Positions 27,260-37,688 of a DNA stretch of 64,000 nucleotides are shown piece by piece. This DNA comes from Flavobacterium sp. CG_23.5 (lineage in GTDB: Bacteria > Bacteroidota > Bacteroidia > Flavobacteriales > Flavobacteriaceae): assembly GCF_017875765.1 (NCBI RefSeq), contig NZ_JAGGNA010000001.1, positions 1,077,001-1,141,000 of the forward strand. The letters run 5' to 3'. Within the stretch, counting starts at the first letter, position 1. Each line of letters starts with the position of its first letter. The translations under genes and the position numbers were made by a program. The notes beneath the pieces were generated by a model. It saw only the letters and a list, made by a program, of their open reading frames with translations, did no database searches and had not been told where the DNA came from.

Positions 27260-27366
27260 AAGTATATTTTTTATTGGTTGTAAAAATAAGTAAAGAAAAC
27301 GTTTGCGTAAATGAAAAACAGAAGTTTTATGCTAATTTGATATAGTTATACAAGAAATAAATTCTT

Positions 27367-29562
27367 TTACAATACTAATAACCCAAATTCACGCAATGTT
27401 TTAATTGGTTTTGAATACCAAAATAATTCAAAATCTTCGAGATGAGTTTCAAAATCGGATTTAATTTCTTGAAAAGTATAAATTTTAGCATTGGAAACGG
27501 AGATTTTCAGAAGCATTTCTACCAGCCATTCTCCTTCATTTTTATTGGTTTGAATACTGAAACTTTCTTTCTTAACGTGAAAAGTCAACGTCATTAACTC
27601 CCAAGAATTCCCTTTTTTGGATTTTGTAAAATGTTCGATACCAGGCTTCCCTCCTAACCAAACTATTTTGGCGGTGGGTTTAATTGTAAAATCGCTTTCT
27701 TCCTGCAAAGCATCAAATATAAAATCGGGTGAGATTTTAGTTTTTGGAATTTTGAAGTCAAACCAATCCTGTAATTCGTAATCAAAACAGATTCCGTGCA
27801 TGAAATTAAACAAGGATTTCTTGAGTCCAAAACTGAATTTATCGTGGTCGATTCCTGTTGAATCCGTATAATTAATATCGTTATTGGCAAATGTACCAAT
27901 GGTTTCCGTTTCTTTTACCACTCCAAATTTCTCCGGATACATCCCAACAGGACTATGCGCTGTCATGGCAAATTGATGCCAAAATCCAGATTGCAATACG
28001 CCAACTTCAAATAGTTGTCGGACCATTTCAAGACTGTCCACCGTTTCCTGAATCGTTTGGGTAGGATAACCGTACATTAAATACGCATGAACCATTACAC
28101 CCGCTTCGGTGAAATTCCGTGTAACTTTCGCCACTTGTTCTACCGTTACGCCCTTGTCTATGAGTTTTAATAATCTATCCGAAGCGACTTCCAAACCTCC
28201 TGAAACGGCAATGCATCCAGAAGCTTTCAGCAACAGACACAAATCTTTGGTAAAGCTTTTTTCGAATCGAATGTTTGTCCACCAAGTCACCGCTAAATTT
28301 CTTCGAAGAATTTCCAAAGCCAATGCGCGCATCAATGCCGGCGGTGCCGCTTCATCAACATAATGAAAACCATTCTGGCCTGTTTTCGCTATCATTTCTT
28401 CCATTCGGTCACACAATAAATTGGCGGCAACGGGTTCATAGATTTTGATATAATCCAAAGAAATATCACAAAATGTACATTTTCCCCAATAACAACCGTG
28501 CGCCATGGTTAGTTTATTCCAACGGCCATCGCTCCACATACGATGCATGGGATTCACAATTTCGATAACCGAAATATATTTATCCAAAGGCAAATCCGAG
28601 TAATCAGGAGTTCCAACTTGGGATTGCTTGTAATCTGGTTTTGTTGAATTGTTTTTGTACACCACTTTTCCATCTTCTAGCAGAAATGTTCTTTTGAAAC
28701 AATAGTGAGCTGGATTTTCTACATTCGATATTAATTCTTCCACAGGCACTTCGCCATCATCCAAAGTGATAAAATCAAAAAACTCAAAAACACGCGCATC
28801 AGAAAGCGAACGCAATTCGGTACTTGGAAAACCGCCTCCCATTGAAATTTTAACATGCGGATGATTCTTCTTCACCCATTGCGCGGATCGAAACGCCGCA
28901 TATAAATTCCCTGGAAACGGAACCGAAATCAAGAATAGTGTTGGTTGAACTGTTTCTATTCGCTCTTTCAAAATTGAAATCAGAATATCATCTATATAAG
29001 TAGTTTCCTGTTGCAAAGCTTCGTATAACTCGTCAAAAGAATTCGCACTGCGACCCAAACGTTCCGCGTAGCGGCTGAATCCAAAATTGGCATCGATACA
29101 TTCCACAATAAAATCAGAGATATCTTCAAGGTATAAAGTAGACAAGTGTTTCGCTTTGTCCTGTGTTCCCATGGTTCCGAATGCCCAATCCAATTCTTCC
29201 AATTGTGCAAAACGAGACGCTTCGGGCAAGAAATCTTCCTGACATATTTGCAGCGCCAAGGTTGGATTTTTGCCTTGTAAAAATGCAATTACGGGATTGA
29301 TGGTTTTAATGTATTCCTCTTGAAGTGCAACAATTCGCTTCGAATTATCTGAAAGTTCGCTTTTAAACTTTAAACCTGAAACTTTAAACAAATCAATAAG
29401 TCCTTCTTTCGAAAACAATTTCAAAATCACTTCAATCCCTAAATCTGCTTGCACCGATTCAATGCCTTTAGTATTCAGAAACCCTTTGATATAGGCGGTT
29501 GCCGGATACGGCGTATTCAGTTGGGTAAAAGGAGGCGTGATGAGAAAAAGTTTGGTTTTCAA
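27367..29562 (-). CDS. B12-binding-domain radical SAM protein
   Basis: A cobalamin-dependent-type radical SAM enzyme of about 731 residues. The N-terminal region (KLFLITPPFTQLNTPYPATAYIKGFL) is a B12-binding-like domain extending to about residue 300 (HPHVKISMGGGFPSTE). The radical SAM cluster motif is GCYWGKCTFCD, followed by GLEVASDRLLKLIDKG and HAYLMYGYPTQT. The substrate is unknown. I place the start at a TTG (29562), because the coding-like sequence before KTKLFLITPPF is absent in proteins of this type as I know them. An ATG at 29637 would add 25 residues of unlikely character. It is a single gene on the same strand as the carboxylase operon. Confidence 0.85.
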   Translation of the reverse strand: MKTKLFLITPPFTQLNTPYPATAYIKGFLNTKGIESVQADLGIEVILKLFSKEGLIDLFKVSGLKFKSELSDNSKRIVALQEEYIKTINPVIAFLQGKNPTLALQICQEDFLPEASRFAQLEELDWAFGTMGTQDKAKHLSTLYLEDISDFIVECIDANFGFSRYAERLGRSANSFDELYEALQQETTYIDDILISILKERIETVQPTLFLISVPFPGNLYAAFRSAQWVKKNHPHVKISMGGGFPSTELRSLSDARVFEFFDFITLDDGEVPVEELISNVENPAHYCFKRTFLLEDGKVVYKNNSTKPDYKQSQVGTPDYSDLPLDKYISVIEIVNPMHRMWSDGRWNKLTMAHGCYWGKCTFCDISLDYIKIYEPVAANLLCDRMEEMIAKTGQNGFHYVDEAAPPALMRALALEILRRNLAVTWWTNIRFEKSFTKDLCLLLKASGCIAVSGGLEVASDRLLKLIDKGVTVEQVAKVTRNFTEAGVMVHAYLMYGYPTQTIQETVDSLEMVRQLFEVGVLQSGFWHQFAMTAHSPVGMYPEKFGVVKETETIGTFANNDINYTDSTGIDHDKFSFGLKKSLFNFMHGICFDYELQDWFDFKIPKTKISPDFIFDALQEESDFTIKPTAKIVWLGGKPGIEHFTKSKKGNSWELMTLTFHVKKESFSIQTNKNEGEWLVEMLLKISVSNAKIYTFQEIKSDFETHLEDFELFWYSKPIKTLREFGLLVL

Positions 29563-29759
29563 AAGATATTGTTTTGTGCAAAAATAAGGGTTATTTGTAT
29601 AGTTTTCACAAAAATAAAAGGCTAGGTTGCTAATCACTATTCCGTTTTAAATACTAATGGTAATGCTTTTTGATATTGTATAATTTGTAAAAAATAAATT
29701 ACATTTGTTTAAACTCAGATTAAGATTTTTCACCCATCATACAAATATTACTTAATTTA

Positions 29760-32700
29760 ATGAAAAAAATTTTACTATTACTATTTTCCTTTTTTTCAAT
29801 AGTATCATATTCACAATATACCTTAATTCCTGACCCTGAATTTGAATGGTATCTGATTTATAACGGTTATGATATTGGAGCCATTGATGGCAAAGTGCTT
29901 ACATCAAAAATAGAAGTTATTAAAGAAATCTATTTCTTTCCTGGGGCAGCAAATATTAACATCACAGATTTGACTGGGATAGAAAATTTTAAAGCTTTAG
30001 AAAAATTAAATTGTACCAATTGTAATTTAACTACTTTAGATTTAAGCAAAAATATTTTCCTAACTGATTTAATTTGTGACAATAACAAATTAACAAGTTT
30101 AAATGTGATAGGATGTGCTAATCTTAAATCAATTAACTGCAGTGGAAATCAATTTACCAGTTTGGATTTTAGCCAAACGATTAATCTAAAATCCTTATAC
30201 TGTAGAAACAGTAAATTAAGCGTTTTAAATTTGAACACTAATATAACCTATTTAGATTGTAGCTATAGCAATTTAAGCACTTTAGATCTTTCCAAATGTA
30301 CTTTATTAGAGTCTTTGGTCTGTCCAGATAATCAATTTAAAAATATGGATATTTCAAAGAATATTAATTTAACTGATTTATCTTGTTATAACAATCAACT
30401 TATAAATTTAGATGTTTCAAAAAATATTAAACTAAGAAGTTTTTCTTGTCAAAACAATCAATTAAAAAATCTAGATATTACAAGCAACCTTAATTTATTG
30501 TTTTTTATTTGCTCCAGCAATCAATTAACCAATTTAGATATATCCCAGAATACCAAACTTACCAATCTAAATTGTTCTTCAAATCAGCTATCAAATTTAG
30601 ATATATCAAATAACACAAATTTATCAGAATTGTTGTGTACTAATAACCAAATTATAAGTTTAGATATTTTTAAAAATATTAATTTAGTAGCTTTATATTG
30701 TTTTGATAATAAATTAACAAGCCTCAACACAAACTCAAATCTGCAATTAAAAATTTTATACTGTCATAACAATCTAATTACTAGTCTCGATGTTTCTTTG
30801 AATAATAATTTAGAAATATTTAGATGTGCAAATAACCAGCTTACCTATTTAGACCTGAGAAATAACCAAAGTATGAATTGGTGGAATGACACTTCCTATT
30901 GGACAAATAATCCAAAACTAAATTGCATTTATGTCTTAGATGCTTCTTTTTTTAACTACTTTTTCTCAAATAGGAAAGATGCTACTGCTAACTATGTTGA
31001 TGGAAACCCTCCTCAATTTGAATCTACAATACAAACAATATGCTCAAAACAAAATCCTACTATAAAAGACATTGTAGTTAGCGGCAATAATATCAAATGG
31101 TTTGACTCTATTAATGGGGTTAATGAATTACCAGAAACTACTTTATTAGTGGAAGGAGTCACTTATTTTGCAATGAATACCTCAGTTGGTTGTGAAAGTT
31201 TAAAAAGTGCAATTACAATAAGTCTAAAGGACACTCCTCGCCCCTCAGCATTATCACCGCAAAACTTATGTAAAGCGTCTAATCTAACTTTAGTAAATCT
31301 GAATGTAACTGGAAGTTTAATTAAATGGTACACTGCTATAAATGGCGGTTCTCTTCTACCAGAAACTACACCATTAAATAATGGCACTACTTATTATGCT
31401 TCCCAAACTAATAACGGATGTGAAAGTCCTAGAGTTCCTGTTTTAGTGAATTTCCTCCGTGTTGCTTCACCTGTAACCCAATCATCCCAAAGCTTTTGCA
31501 ATCAGCAAAAAGCAATTTTATCAGATATTGTTATTTCTGGACAAAATGTAAAATGGTACGATTCTTCAAATAATGGCAATCAACTACCAAATTCAACTTT
31601 GTTGCAAAACGGCAGCACTTATTTTGCGACACAAACGATTAGCGGTTGCGAAAGTGATAGAACTCCAGTAATAATTACTATAAAACCCAACCCAACACCT
31701 TCATTACCTTCTCCCCAAAACTTCTGCATCCAACAAAATGCAACTTTAAACAATATCACTATCGCAGGACAAAACATAAAATGGTATGACATTTTAACAA
31801 ATGGAAACCTCTTATTAAATACAACTTCATTACAAAATGGAACCACATATTACGCATCACAAACCATAAACGGATGCGAAAGCGAAAGAATTCCAGTTGT
31901 CGTAAATATCCAAAATACTCCTGCACCAACTGGAAATGCAAGTCAATCATTTTGTTCCAGTCAAAACGCCACTTTAAATGATATTGCCATCAACGGAACT
32001 TCCATTAAATTGTATATGGCTGCCACAAATGGAACTCCTTTAGCAAGCTCAACTTTACTACAAGATGGAATTACCTATTATGCGACACAAACAATAAATG
32101 ATTGTGAAAGTCTGAGTAGACTGGGAGTTACAATTTCCTTAATCAACACTTTGAACGCTACTAACTATTCTGAAACTATTTGTGACGATCAAAATAACGG
32201 CAATGAGATAGTAAACTTAAAAAGCTATAACTCAAACCTTATTGGTTCAACCGGAAATACATTTGGATATTATACTTCGGCTAACGCTGCCGGAAACCAA
32301 ATCACCACAAGCCAAATCACCAATTTTAGCAACTATAATTTGACATTGGGAAAACATTCCGTTTACGTCAGAATTGATTCGCCAAACTCTTGTCACCAAA
32401 TTGTAGAATTACAAATAACTTTGGTTAGCAAACCAATAATAAACATTCCGAACATTGTTCCTATTTGCGAAAACAATACAATCACAATTGATGCAGGATC
32501 TGGTTCTGACACTTATTTGTGGTCAAATGGAGCTTCAACATCCTCCATAACTGTATCCAATCCTGGAGACTTTTCAGTAATCGTTAGCAAGAATTACGGC
32601 ACTACTTCTTGCTCGAGCACAAAAAACTTTACTGTAAAAAAATCCAACATCGCCACCATAACATCAATCGAAACAAAAGATTGGACAGATAATGAAAACA

Positions 32701-33116
32701 GTATTACCGCTTACGTGACCGGTGCTGGGGATTATGAATATTCAATTGATGGAATTTATTTTCAAAACAGCAATCAGTTTTTGAATGTTCATAAGGGAGA
32801 ATATACAGTGGAAGTAAGAGATAAAAATGGTTGTGGAACTGCCACCGATGAAGTTTATCTATTGATGTTTCCAAAATTCTTTACGCCAAATGGTGATGGA
32901 TACAATGATACCTGGAGTATTCATTTTTCTGATTTGGAAATAGGTTTAACGGTTAAAATATTTGACCGCTATGGTAAATTCATCAAAGAATTGATACAAA
33001 ATGCCACTTGGAATGGAACTTTTAATGGTCAAGAACTTCCTGCAACTGACTATTGGTTTGTGGTTACCAGAGCCAATGGAAAAGAATATAGAGGACATTT
33101 TAGTTTGAAACGATAA
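29760..33116 (+). CDS. Large T9SS protein: leucine-rich repeats, Ig-like repeats, type B sorting domain
   Basis: A 1118-residue secreted or surface protein with signal peptide MKKILLLLFSFFSIVSYSQ. From about residue 65 to 380 there are about fifteen 21-residue leucine-rich repeats of the Bacteroidetes type (C-NNQLTNLDIS-NTNL). Five or six Ig-like modules of about 75 residues follow (FC-QNATL-DI-I-GQNIKWYD, then YYASQT-NGCES), about 415-790. Further beta domains lead to the sorting domain (last 85 residues, KFFTPNGDGYNDTW to GHFSLKR). It is a probable adhesin or binding protein. The gene is followed after 12 bases by another T9SS gene in the same direction. The last 181 bases recur almost unchanged at 40270-40450. 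Confidence 0.92.
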   Translation: MKKILLLLFSFFSIVSYSQYTLIPDPEFEWYLIYNGYDIGAIDGKVLTSKIEVIKEIYFFPGAANINITDLTGIENFKALEKLNCTNCNLTTLDLSKNIFLTDLICDNNKLTSLNVIGCANLKSINCSGNQFTSLDFSQTINLKSLYCRNSKLSVLNLNTNITYLDCSYSNLSTLDLSKCTLLESLVCPDNQFKNMDISKNINLTDLSCYNNQLINLDVSKNIKLRSFSCQNNQLKNLDITSNLNLLFFICSSNQLTNLDISQNTKLTNLNCSSNQLSNLDISNNTNLSELLCTNNQIISLDIFKNINLVALYCFDNKLTSLNTNSNLQLKILYCHNNLITSLDVSLNNNLEIFRCANNQLTYLDLRNNQSMNWWNDTSYWTNNPKLNCIYVLDASFFNYFFSNRKDATANYVDGNPPQFESTIQTICSKQNPTIKDIVVSGNNIKWFDSINGVNELPETTLLVEGVTYFAMNTSVGCESLKSAITISLKDTPRPSALSPQNLCKASNLTLVNLNVTGSLIKWYTAINGGSLLPETTPLNNGTTYYASQTNNGCESPRVPVLVNFLRVASPVTQSSQSFCNQQKAILSDIVISGQNVKWYDSSNNGNQLPNSTLLQNGSTYFATQTISGCESDRTPVIITIKPNPTPSLPSPQNFCIQQNATLNNITIAGQNIKWYDILTNGNLLLNTTSLQNGTTYYASQTINGCESERIPVVVNIQNTPAPTGNASQSFCSSQNATLNDIAINGTSIKLYMAATNGTPLASSTLLQDGITYYATQTINDCESLSRLGVTISLINTLNATNYSETICDDQNNGNEIVNLKSYNSNLIGSTGNTFGYYTSANAAGNQITTSQITNFSNYNLTLGKHSVYVRIDSPNSCHQIVELQITLVSKPIINIPNIVPICENNTITIDAGSGSDTYLWSNGASTSSITVSNPGDFSVIVSKNYGTTSCSSTKNFTVKKSNIATITSIETKDWTDNENSITAYVTGAGDYEYSIDGIYFQNSNQFLNVHKGEYTVEVRDKNGCGTATDEVYLLMFPKFFTPNGDGYNDTWSIHFSDLEIGLTVKIFDRYGKFIKELIQNATWNGTFNGQELPATDYWFVVTRANGKEYRGHFSLKR
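32936..33116 (+). repeat. 181-bp repeat, copy 1 (3' end of T9SS sorting domain)
   Basis: Differs at three positions by hand alignment from 40270-40450. The corresponding end of the neighbouring gene (35033-35213) is clearly more divergent. Confidence 0.9.
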
Positions 33117-33128
33117 TCGACAAAATCA

Positions 33129-35213
33129 ATGCGAAAAAATATACAATTCATTTATTTCTCTTTTATAATCACAGTCTTTTTTTCTATCAAAATAAGTTCC
33201 CAAACTATACAATGGCAAAATACAATTGGAGGTAATGATTATGATTGGAGTGATTTTATAGAATTATCAAATGATGGAAATTATCTTTTAGGAGGATATT
33301 CATACTCTAATATTTCAAGAGACAAAAATGAAAACTCAAGAGGCGAAGGAGATTTCTGGCTTCTAAAAATTGATGATATTTCAGGCGGTCTATTATGGCA
33401 AAAAACAATTGGTGGCAATAATTTTGATCATATGACATCAGCAAAAGAAACCAAAGATGAGGGATATATACTTGGAGGTTACAGTTCTTCGGGAATATCA
33501 GGCGAGAAAACACAGTCTTCAAGAGGTAATGATGATTATTGGGTGGTAAAACTTGATAAAAACAGAAATATTATTTGGGACAAAACTTATGGAGGAAGCG
33601 GTGTTGACCGATTAACATCAATAATTGAAACTGCCGATGGCGGTTACCTCATGGGAGGTTCCTCAGATTCAAATATTTCAGGTGAAAAAACGGAGAACTC
33701 TCGCGGCAGTCTTGATATGTGGGTCATTAAAACCGACTCTTCCGGAAATATAATGTGGCAAAAAACATTTGGAGGCAGTAATTTCGACTGGGTAGAATCA
33801 ATTGTTAAAACTCCAGACGGAGGCTATATATTAGCGGGATCTTCAGATTCAAATATTTCTGGAGATAAAAACCAAAATTCAAGAGGTGGAGGTGATTATT
33901 GGATTTTAAAGATTGATAGTTTAGGGGCTATCGTCTGGCAAAAAACCATTGGTGGTAACAATGGAGATTATGCAAAATCAATTATTGCCACATCTGATGG
34001 AAACTACATTATAGGAGGCGACTCTTTTTCTAATATTTCTGGTGAAAAAACTGAAAAAACAGTGAATAACTCTAATGATGTTTGGCTACTAAAATTAAAT
34101 AGCAATGGACAAATTCTATGGCAAAAAGACATTGGAGCAAATGACACTGAAACTTTTGCTGATATTCGAATGACCTCAGACAACGGTTTTATACTTGGCA
34201 TCATGTCCTATTCAGGAATTTCAGGTTTTAAAACCGAAGTATCAAGAGGAGAACGGGATTATTGGATAGTGAAACTTGATGCCGCAGGTAAATTTGAATG
34301 GGACAAAACTATAGGAGGATCCAGCCTTGACCAACCCCAATCTATTGTTCAAGCTAAAGATGGAGGTTATGTAACAGTAGGCTGGTCACAGTCTGATACA
34401 TCAGGTGATAAAACAGAAAACAAAAGCGGATTGCAAGACTTTTGGGTTGTAAAACTTAAATTATGTTCTAATGCCCTATCGACTAAAAGTAATTCACCTA
34501 TTTGTTTGGGAGAAACGATACAACTAACAGCAATTGGTGGTGCCAATTATTCATGGACTGGACCAAATGGATTTACTTCCATAGAACAAAATCCAACAAT
34601 TTTAAATGCAAATCTATCTAATGATGGCCAATATAGTTGCAGTATTACAGGAACTGGTGGTTGCGATGGTATAATTTCTACAAAAGTCATTATTAATAAT
34701 ACTATGTTACCTGCAGCTTCTTCTCCTCAATTATTTTGTGCAGAACAGAAAGCAACTTTAAGTACTATAGAAATTTCAGGGCAAAATATAAAATGGTATA
34801 ATTCATTAACAGCTGGTCAAATTTTATCAAGTACTACACTAATTCAAAATGACACCAATTATTATGCATCACAAACCATAAATGGTTGCGAAAGCAGCAG
34901 AACTTTAGTAAATGTCCAATATACATTTTGTGAAACTCCAGATGAAAGTTTTTCAACAATAATGTATCCTAAATTCTTCACTCCAAACGGAGATGGATTA
35001 AACGATACCTGGAGTATTCATTTTTCTGATTTGGAAGTAGGTTTAACGGTTAAAATATTTGACCGCTATGGTAAACTCCTCAAAGAATTGATACAAAATG
35101 CCACGTGGAACGGAATGTATAATGGACAAGAACTTCCTGCAACAGACTATTGGTTTGTGGTTACCAGAGCGAATGGAAAAGAATATCGAGGTCATTTTAG
35201 TTTGAAGCGATAA
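33129..35213 (+). CDS. T9SS type B protein with propeller-like WQKTIGG repeats
   Basis: A 694-residue exported protein with signal peptide (KNIQFIYFSFIITVFFSIKISS). Residues 25-445 hold seven repeats of about 58 residues with the pattern WQKTIGG-N-D, I-T-DGGYILGG-S-SNISGEK, SRG-DYWV-KLD, probably a beta-propeller. One PKD/Ig-like module (SPICLGETIQLTAIGGANYSW) and one Ig-like repeat (FCAEQKATLSTIEISGQNIKWY) follow, then the type B sorting domain. It starts 12 bases after the preceding T9SS gene, so the two may be co-expressed. The binding partner is unknown. Confidence 0.9.
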   Translation: MRKNIQFIYFSFIITVFFSIKISSQTIQWQNTIGGNDYDWSDFIELSNDGNYLLGGYSYSNISRDKNENSRGEGDFWLLKIDDISGGLLWQKTIGGNNFDHMTSAKETKDEGYILGGYSSSGISGEKTQSSRGNDDYWVVKLDKNRNIIWDKTYGGSGVDRLTSIIETADGGYLMGGSSDSNISGEKTENSRGSLDMWVIKTDSSGNIMWQKTFGGSNFDWVESIVKTPDGGYILAGSSDSNISGDKNQNSRGGGDYWILKIDSLGAIVWQKTIGGNNGDYAKSIIATSDGNYIIGGDSFSNISGEKTEKTVNNSNDVWLLKLNSNGQILWQKDIGANDTETFADIRMTSDNGFILGIMSYSGISGFKTEVSRGERDYWIVKLDAAGKFEWDKTIGGSSLDQPQSIVQAKDGGYVTVGWSQSDTSGDKTENKSGLQDFWVVKLKLCSNALSTKSNSPICLGETIQLTAIGGANYSWTGPNGFTSIEQNPTILNANLSNDGQYSCSITGTGGCDGIISTKVIINNTMLPAASSPQLFCAEQKATLSTIEISGQNIKWYNSLTAGQILSSTTLIQNDTNYYASQTINGCESSRTLVNVQYTFCETPDESFSTIMYPKFFTPNGDGLNDTWSIHFSDLEVGLTVKIFDRYGKLLKELIQNATWNGMYNGQELPATDYWFVVTRANGKEYRGHFSLKR

Positions 35214-35354
35214 TGTTTATAAAAAACTTTTCCTCTTTTTTCTAATAGCCAAAAATTGCGAATTACCCTAAATCTCCAGATTCTGAAATAAAACAACACT
35301 CTTTGTTCCAATATCTTCAAATTCCTAACGACAAATTTCAATTTTTGATTTACA

Positions 35355-36209
35355 TTATTGATAAATAGTTTTGTTGCTTGGGATTGCTCCAGAAAATTGA
35401 CAAATCTTGGCTGCAAAAATCAAAGAATTCTTCAATGCCTTTTGCACATCATTTTCTTTGAAATAAGAATTTAAAAAACAAGCCAAAAATCCATCTCCTG
35501 CTCCAATTGCGTCTTTGAATAGATTGTCCGAAACCATTTGGGTTGATTCTTGAATAATAGTATTGTCCCAGTAAACCAATGCCCCTTTTTTAGATTGCGT
35601 TCGAATAATTTTGATTATACTAAATGAATTTTTCAAGTAATCCAATAGCTGATCGTCTGTAGATTGTTTGAAAATTTCTTTCAGATACATCCATTCATCA
35701 TCATTTACCTTTAAAATAGTAGTATTTGAAAGACAAAAATTAATTGTAGTTTCTGAATAAAAATCTCCTCTCAAATTCAAGTCACAAACAAAAATAGCTG
35801 ATGGATTCTCTGTTTTGTATTGCAAAAAAGTGGTTTGGTTCTTTTCAAAATACAATGCCAAACTTCCATAAATAAAAACATCGACGGGCTTATCTATGGC
35901 AACATACTCAATATATTGCCATGCTTTTTCTGTTTCAATGGTATAATGTGGCTCATTTTCAATAAATTTAACACTTACAAAACCTGTAGGATGATTTTTA
36001 TCGAAAGAAATTCCTTGTTCAATATTTTCATTTTTTGCAAAATCAAATATTTCATTACCAAAATCATCTTTTGCAATTTTACTAATAAAAGTTACTTGAT
36101 TCCCAAAACGTTTTAAATGAATGGCTACATTAAAAGGAGCTCCCCCGATAACATTTTTGTCTGGCAGACAATCCATTAATACTTCGCCAAAAGCTATTAT
36201 ATTCTTCAT
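35355..36209 (-). CDS. PfkB-family sugar kinase (probable fructokinase)
   Basis: A ribokinase/PfkB-fold kinase of 284 residues. The N-terminal signature GGAPFNVAIHLKRFGNQVTFISK is in place, and the C-terminal PfkB motif DAIGAGDGFLACFLNSYF carries the catalytic Asp. It overlaps the GH32-like gene by four bases (ATGA), so it is translationally coupled. Next to a GH32-like protein and sucrose-phosphate synthase, fructose phosphorylation is the natural role. Substrate choice is inferred from context. Confidence 0.88.
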   Translation of the reverse strand: MKNIIAFGEVLMDCLPDKNVIGGAPFNVAIHLKRFGNQVTFISKIAKDDFGNEIFDFAKNENIEQGISFDKNHPTGFVSVKFIENEPHYTIETEKAWQYIEYVAIDKPVDVFIYGSLALYFEKNQTTFLQYKTENPSAIFVCDLNLRGDFYSETTINFCLSNTTILKVNDDEWMYLKEIFKQSTDDQLLDYLKNSFSIIKIIRTQSKKGALVYWDNTIIQESTQMVSDNLFKDAIGAGDGFLACFLNSYFKENDVQKALKNSLIFAAKICQFSGAIPSNKTIYQ

Positions 36210-37687
36210 AATTCGTCGGGGTTAGAAGTTGCATATTCATTTTCTGGTTCAGGAATTACGTGAATTATTGAATCGCTTAATGATATAATAGCGGAACAAA
36301 CGTAGACGCCTATCTTTCCATCATTATATTTGAAATCTAATAAAGTCAATTTTACAACTTCATTGATTGAAAGTTCATAATAGTTTCCGTAACGAATAAT
36401 CTTGAAATGGATTTGTTTATTTTCTAGAATTTCAAATTGATTTGTTTGAATATTTTCAAAAATAAAATTATTTTTCACGTCTTTTTCGTTAAATCCCCAA
36501 GCTCTAAATTGAACAAAACCATTTACAAAATCAATAGAAATATAATATCCCGTTCCTTCTCCATCACATTCAATTACAAAACCGGTTTTACCCATTCCTT
36601 CAACAGTCAATGTTCCTTCCCAAACAAAGTTATTTGCAGGTTTTTCAAAGCAAAAAACTTCGTAACCACTTCGACAGCTGCATTGCCATTTATTATCTTC
36701 AAAAAAAGTCAAATTTGCCGTAGGGTTTCCTAAAATAGCGTTTGGAAATGGAAAATTTTCTTGGGAAATTGTTTTTTGATACAGCGTTTCCCAGTAATGA
36801 TAGGTTTTTAATAAAAGCCTACCATTATCGTCAACATCCAACTGTTTTGGGGGAGGTATCACACGATGAGTATTGACATTTCCACCAACAAAATAAAAAT
36901 TATATATCAAAAAATGATCTCCTTCTTTTACAATTCTTGCCGCATAATTACCTTGTGGTAACAATACATTATCATGAAAAGCATGATACTCCCCTTTAAA
37001 TTCTGAAGCAAACCAATAACGAATTTTAATATCTTCACGAATGGAACCCAACAAATAATGATTTCCTTTTATTTCGACCACAGCGGGACATTCAACATCA
37101 TCGTATACATAAGAAATGTGCAACGGCTTTTGCAGGATGAAGCCATTTGATTCTTTTTTTGCCATACCTATACATCCTCTTCGATAAGTAGGTCCTACTG
37201 CACTTCGAGCACAAATCAATAGATAATCTTCTCCTTCAAATCGATATTTAAAAGGATCCCTAAAACTTAACCATTCACGGGGATTATTCTTTGAATTTTC
37301 ATAATATGGAGCTTGACTTTTAAGAGGCAGGCCATATTTATTTTCTTTCGTCCAATGAATTAAATCTGATGAAACAGCCCTTCCAATTTGTTGCTTAATT
37401 CCTTTGTCTCTGCGTTTTAGCCCTGTGTAATACATCTCGTATCCTTCTCCTTCAAAATTTTTGCTAACATGCATTGTCCATAACATATCATCATCCCATT
37501 CTCCGGGTTCTCCAACCCACAAAGCATTTTTCACTCTTTTCCAAGAAAGACCATCTTTGGATATTGCATGTGCAATGTAGTCATGATTAGGAATAATCAA
37601 ATGAAATAAATGATGGACTCCTTTTTCATCTATAAATACATCAACATCTCCTATTTCCCAATTACTAAAACCTGAACCTGAATACAT
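36206..37687 (-). CDS. GH32-like five-bladed propeller protein (sucrose/fructan hydrolase-like)
   Basis: Glycoside hydrolase family 32-like, 493 residues, no signal peptide, so cytoplasmic. The transition-state motif RDP is present (Arg143-Asp144-Pro145 in FRDPF), as is the acid/base motif EC (Glu199-Cys200 in DDVECPAVV). The nucleophile motif WMNDPNG is not recognisable. In its place is NWEIGDVDVFID (residues 9-20), where Asp14 or Asp16 could serve. A C-terminal beta-sandwich (about 350-480) is complete. It lies one base after the sucrose-phosphate synthase stop and overlaps the kinase. Probably an intracellular sucrose-cleaving enzyme, but activity is not certain given the altered motif. 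Confidence 0.8.
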   Translation of the reverse strand: MYSGSGFSNWEIGDVDVFIDEKGVHHLFHLIIPNHDYIAHAISKDGLSWKRVKNALWVGEPGEWDDDMLWTMHVSKNFEGEGYEMYYTGLKRRDKGIKQQIGRAVSSDLIHWTKENKYGLPLKSQAPYYENSKNNPREWLSFRDPFKYRFEGEDYLLICARSAVGPTYRRGCIGMAKKESNGFILQKPLHISYVYDDVECPAVVEIKGNHYLLGSIREDIKIRYWFASEFKGEYHAFHDNVLLPQGNYAARIVKEGDHFLIYNFYFVGGNVNTHRVIPPPKQLDVDDNGRLLLKTYHYWETLYQKTISQENFPFPNAILGNPTANLTFFEDNKWQCSCRSGYEVFCFEKPANNFVWEGTLTVEGMGKTGFVIECDGEGTGYYISIDFVNGFVQFRAWGFNEKDVKNNFIFENIQTNQFEILENKQIHFKIIRYGNYYELSINEVVKLTLLDFKYNDGKIGVYVCSAIISLSDSIIHVIPEPENEYATSNPDEL

Positions 37688-37688
37688 A

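Noticed and set aside
30030..30850. Regularly spaced DNA repeats that could suggest a CRISPR array
   Set aside because: The 63-base period encodes 21-residue leucine-rich repeats in an intact frame; units are imperfect and there are no spacers.
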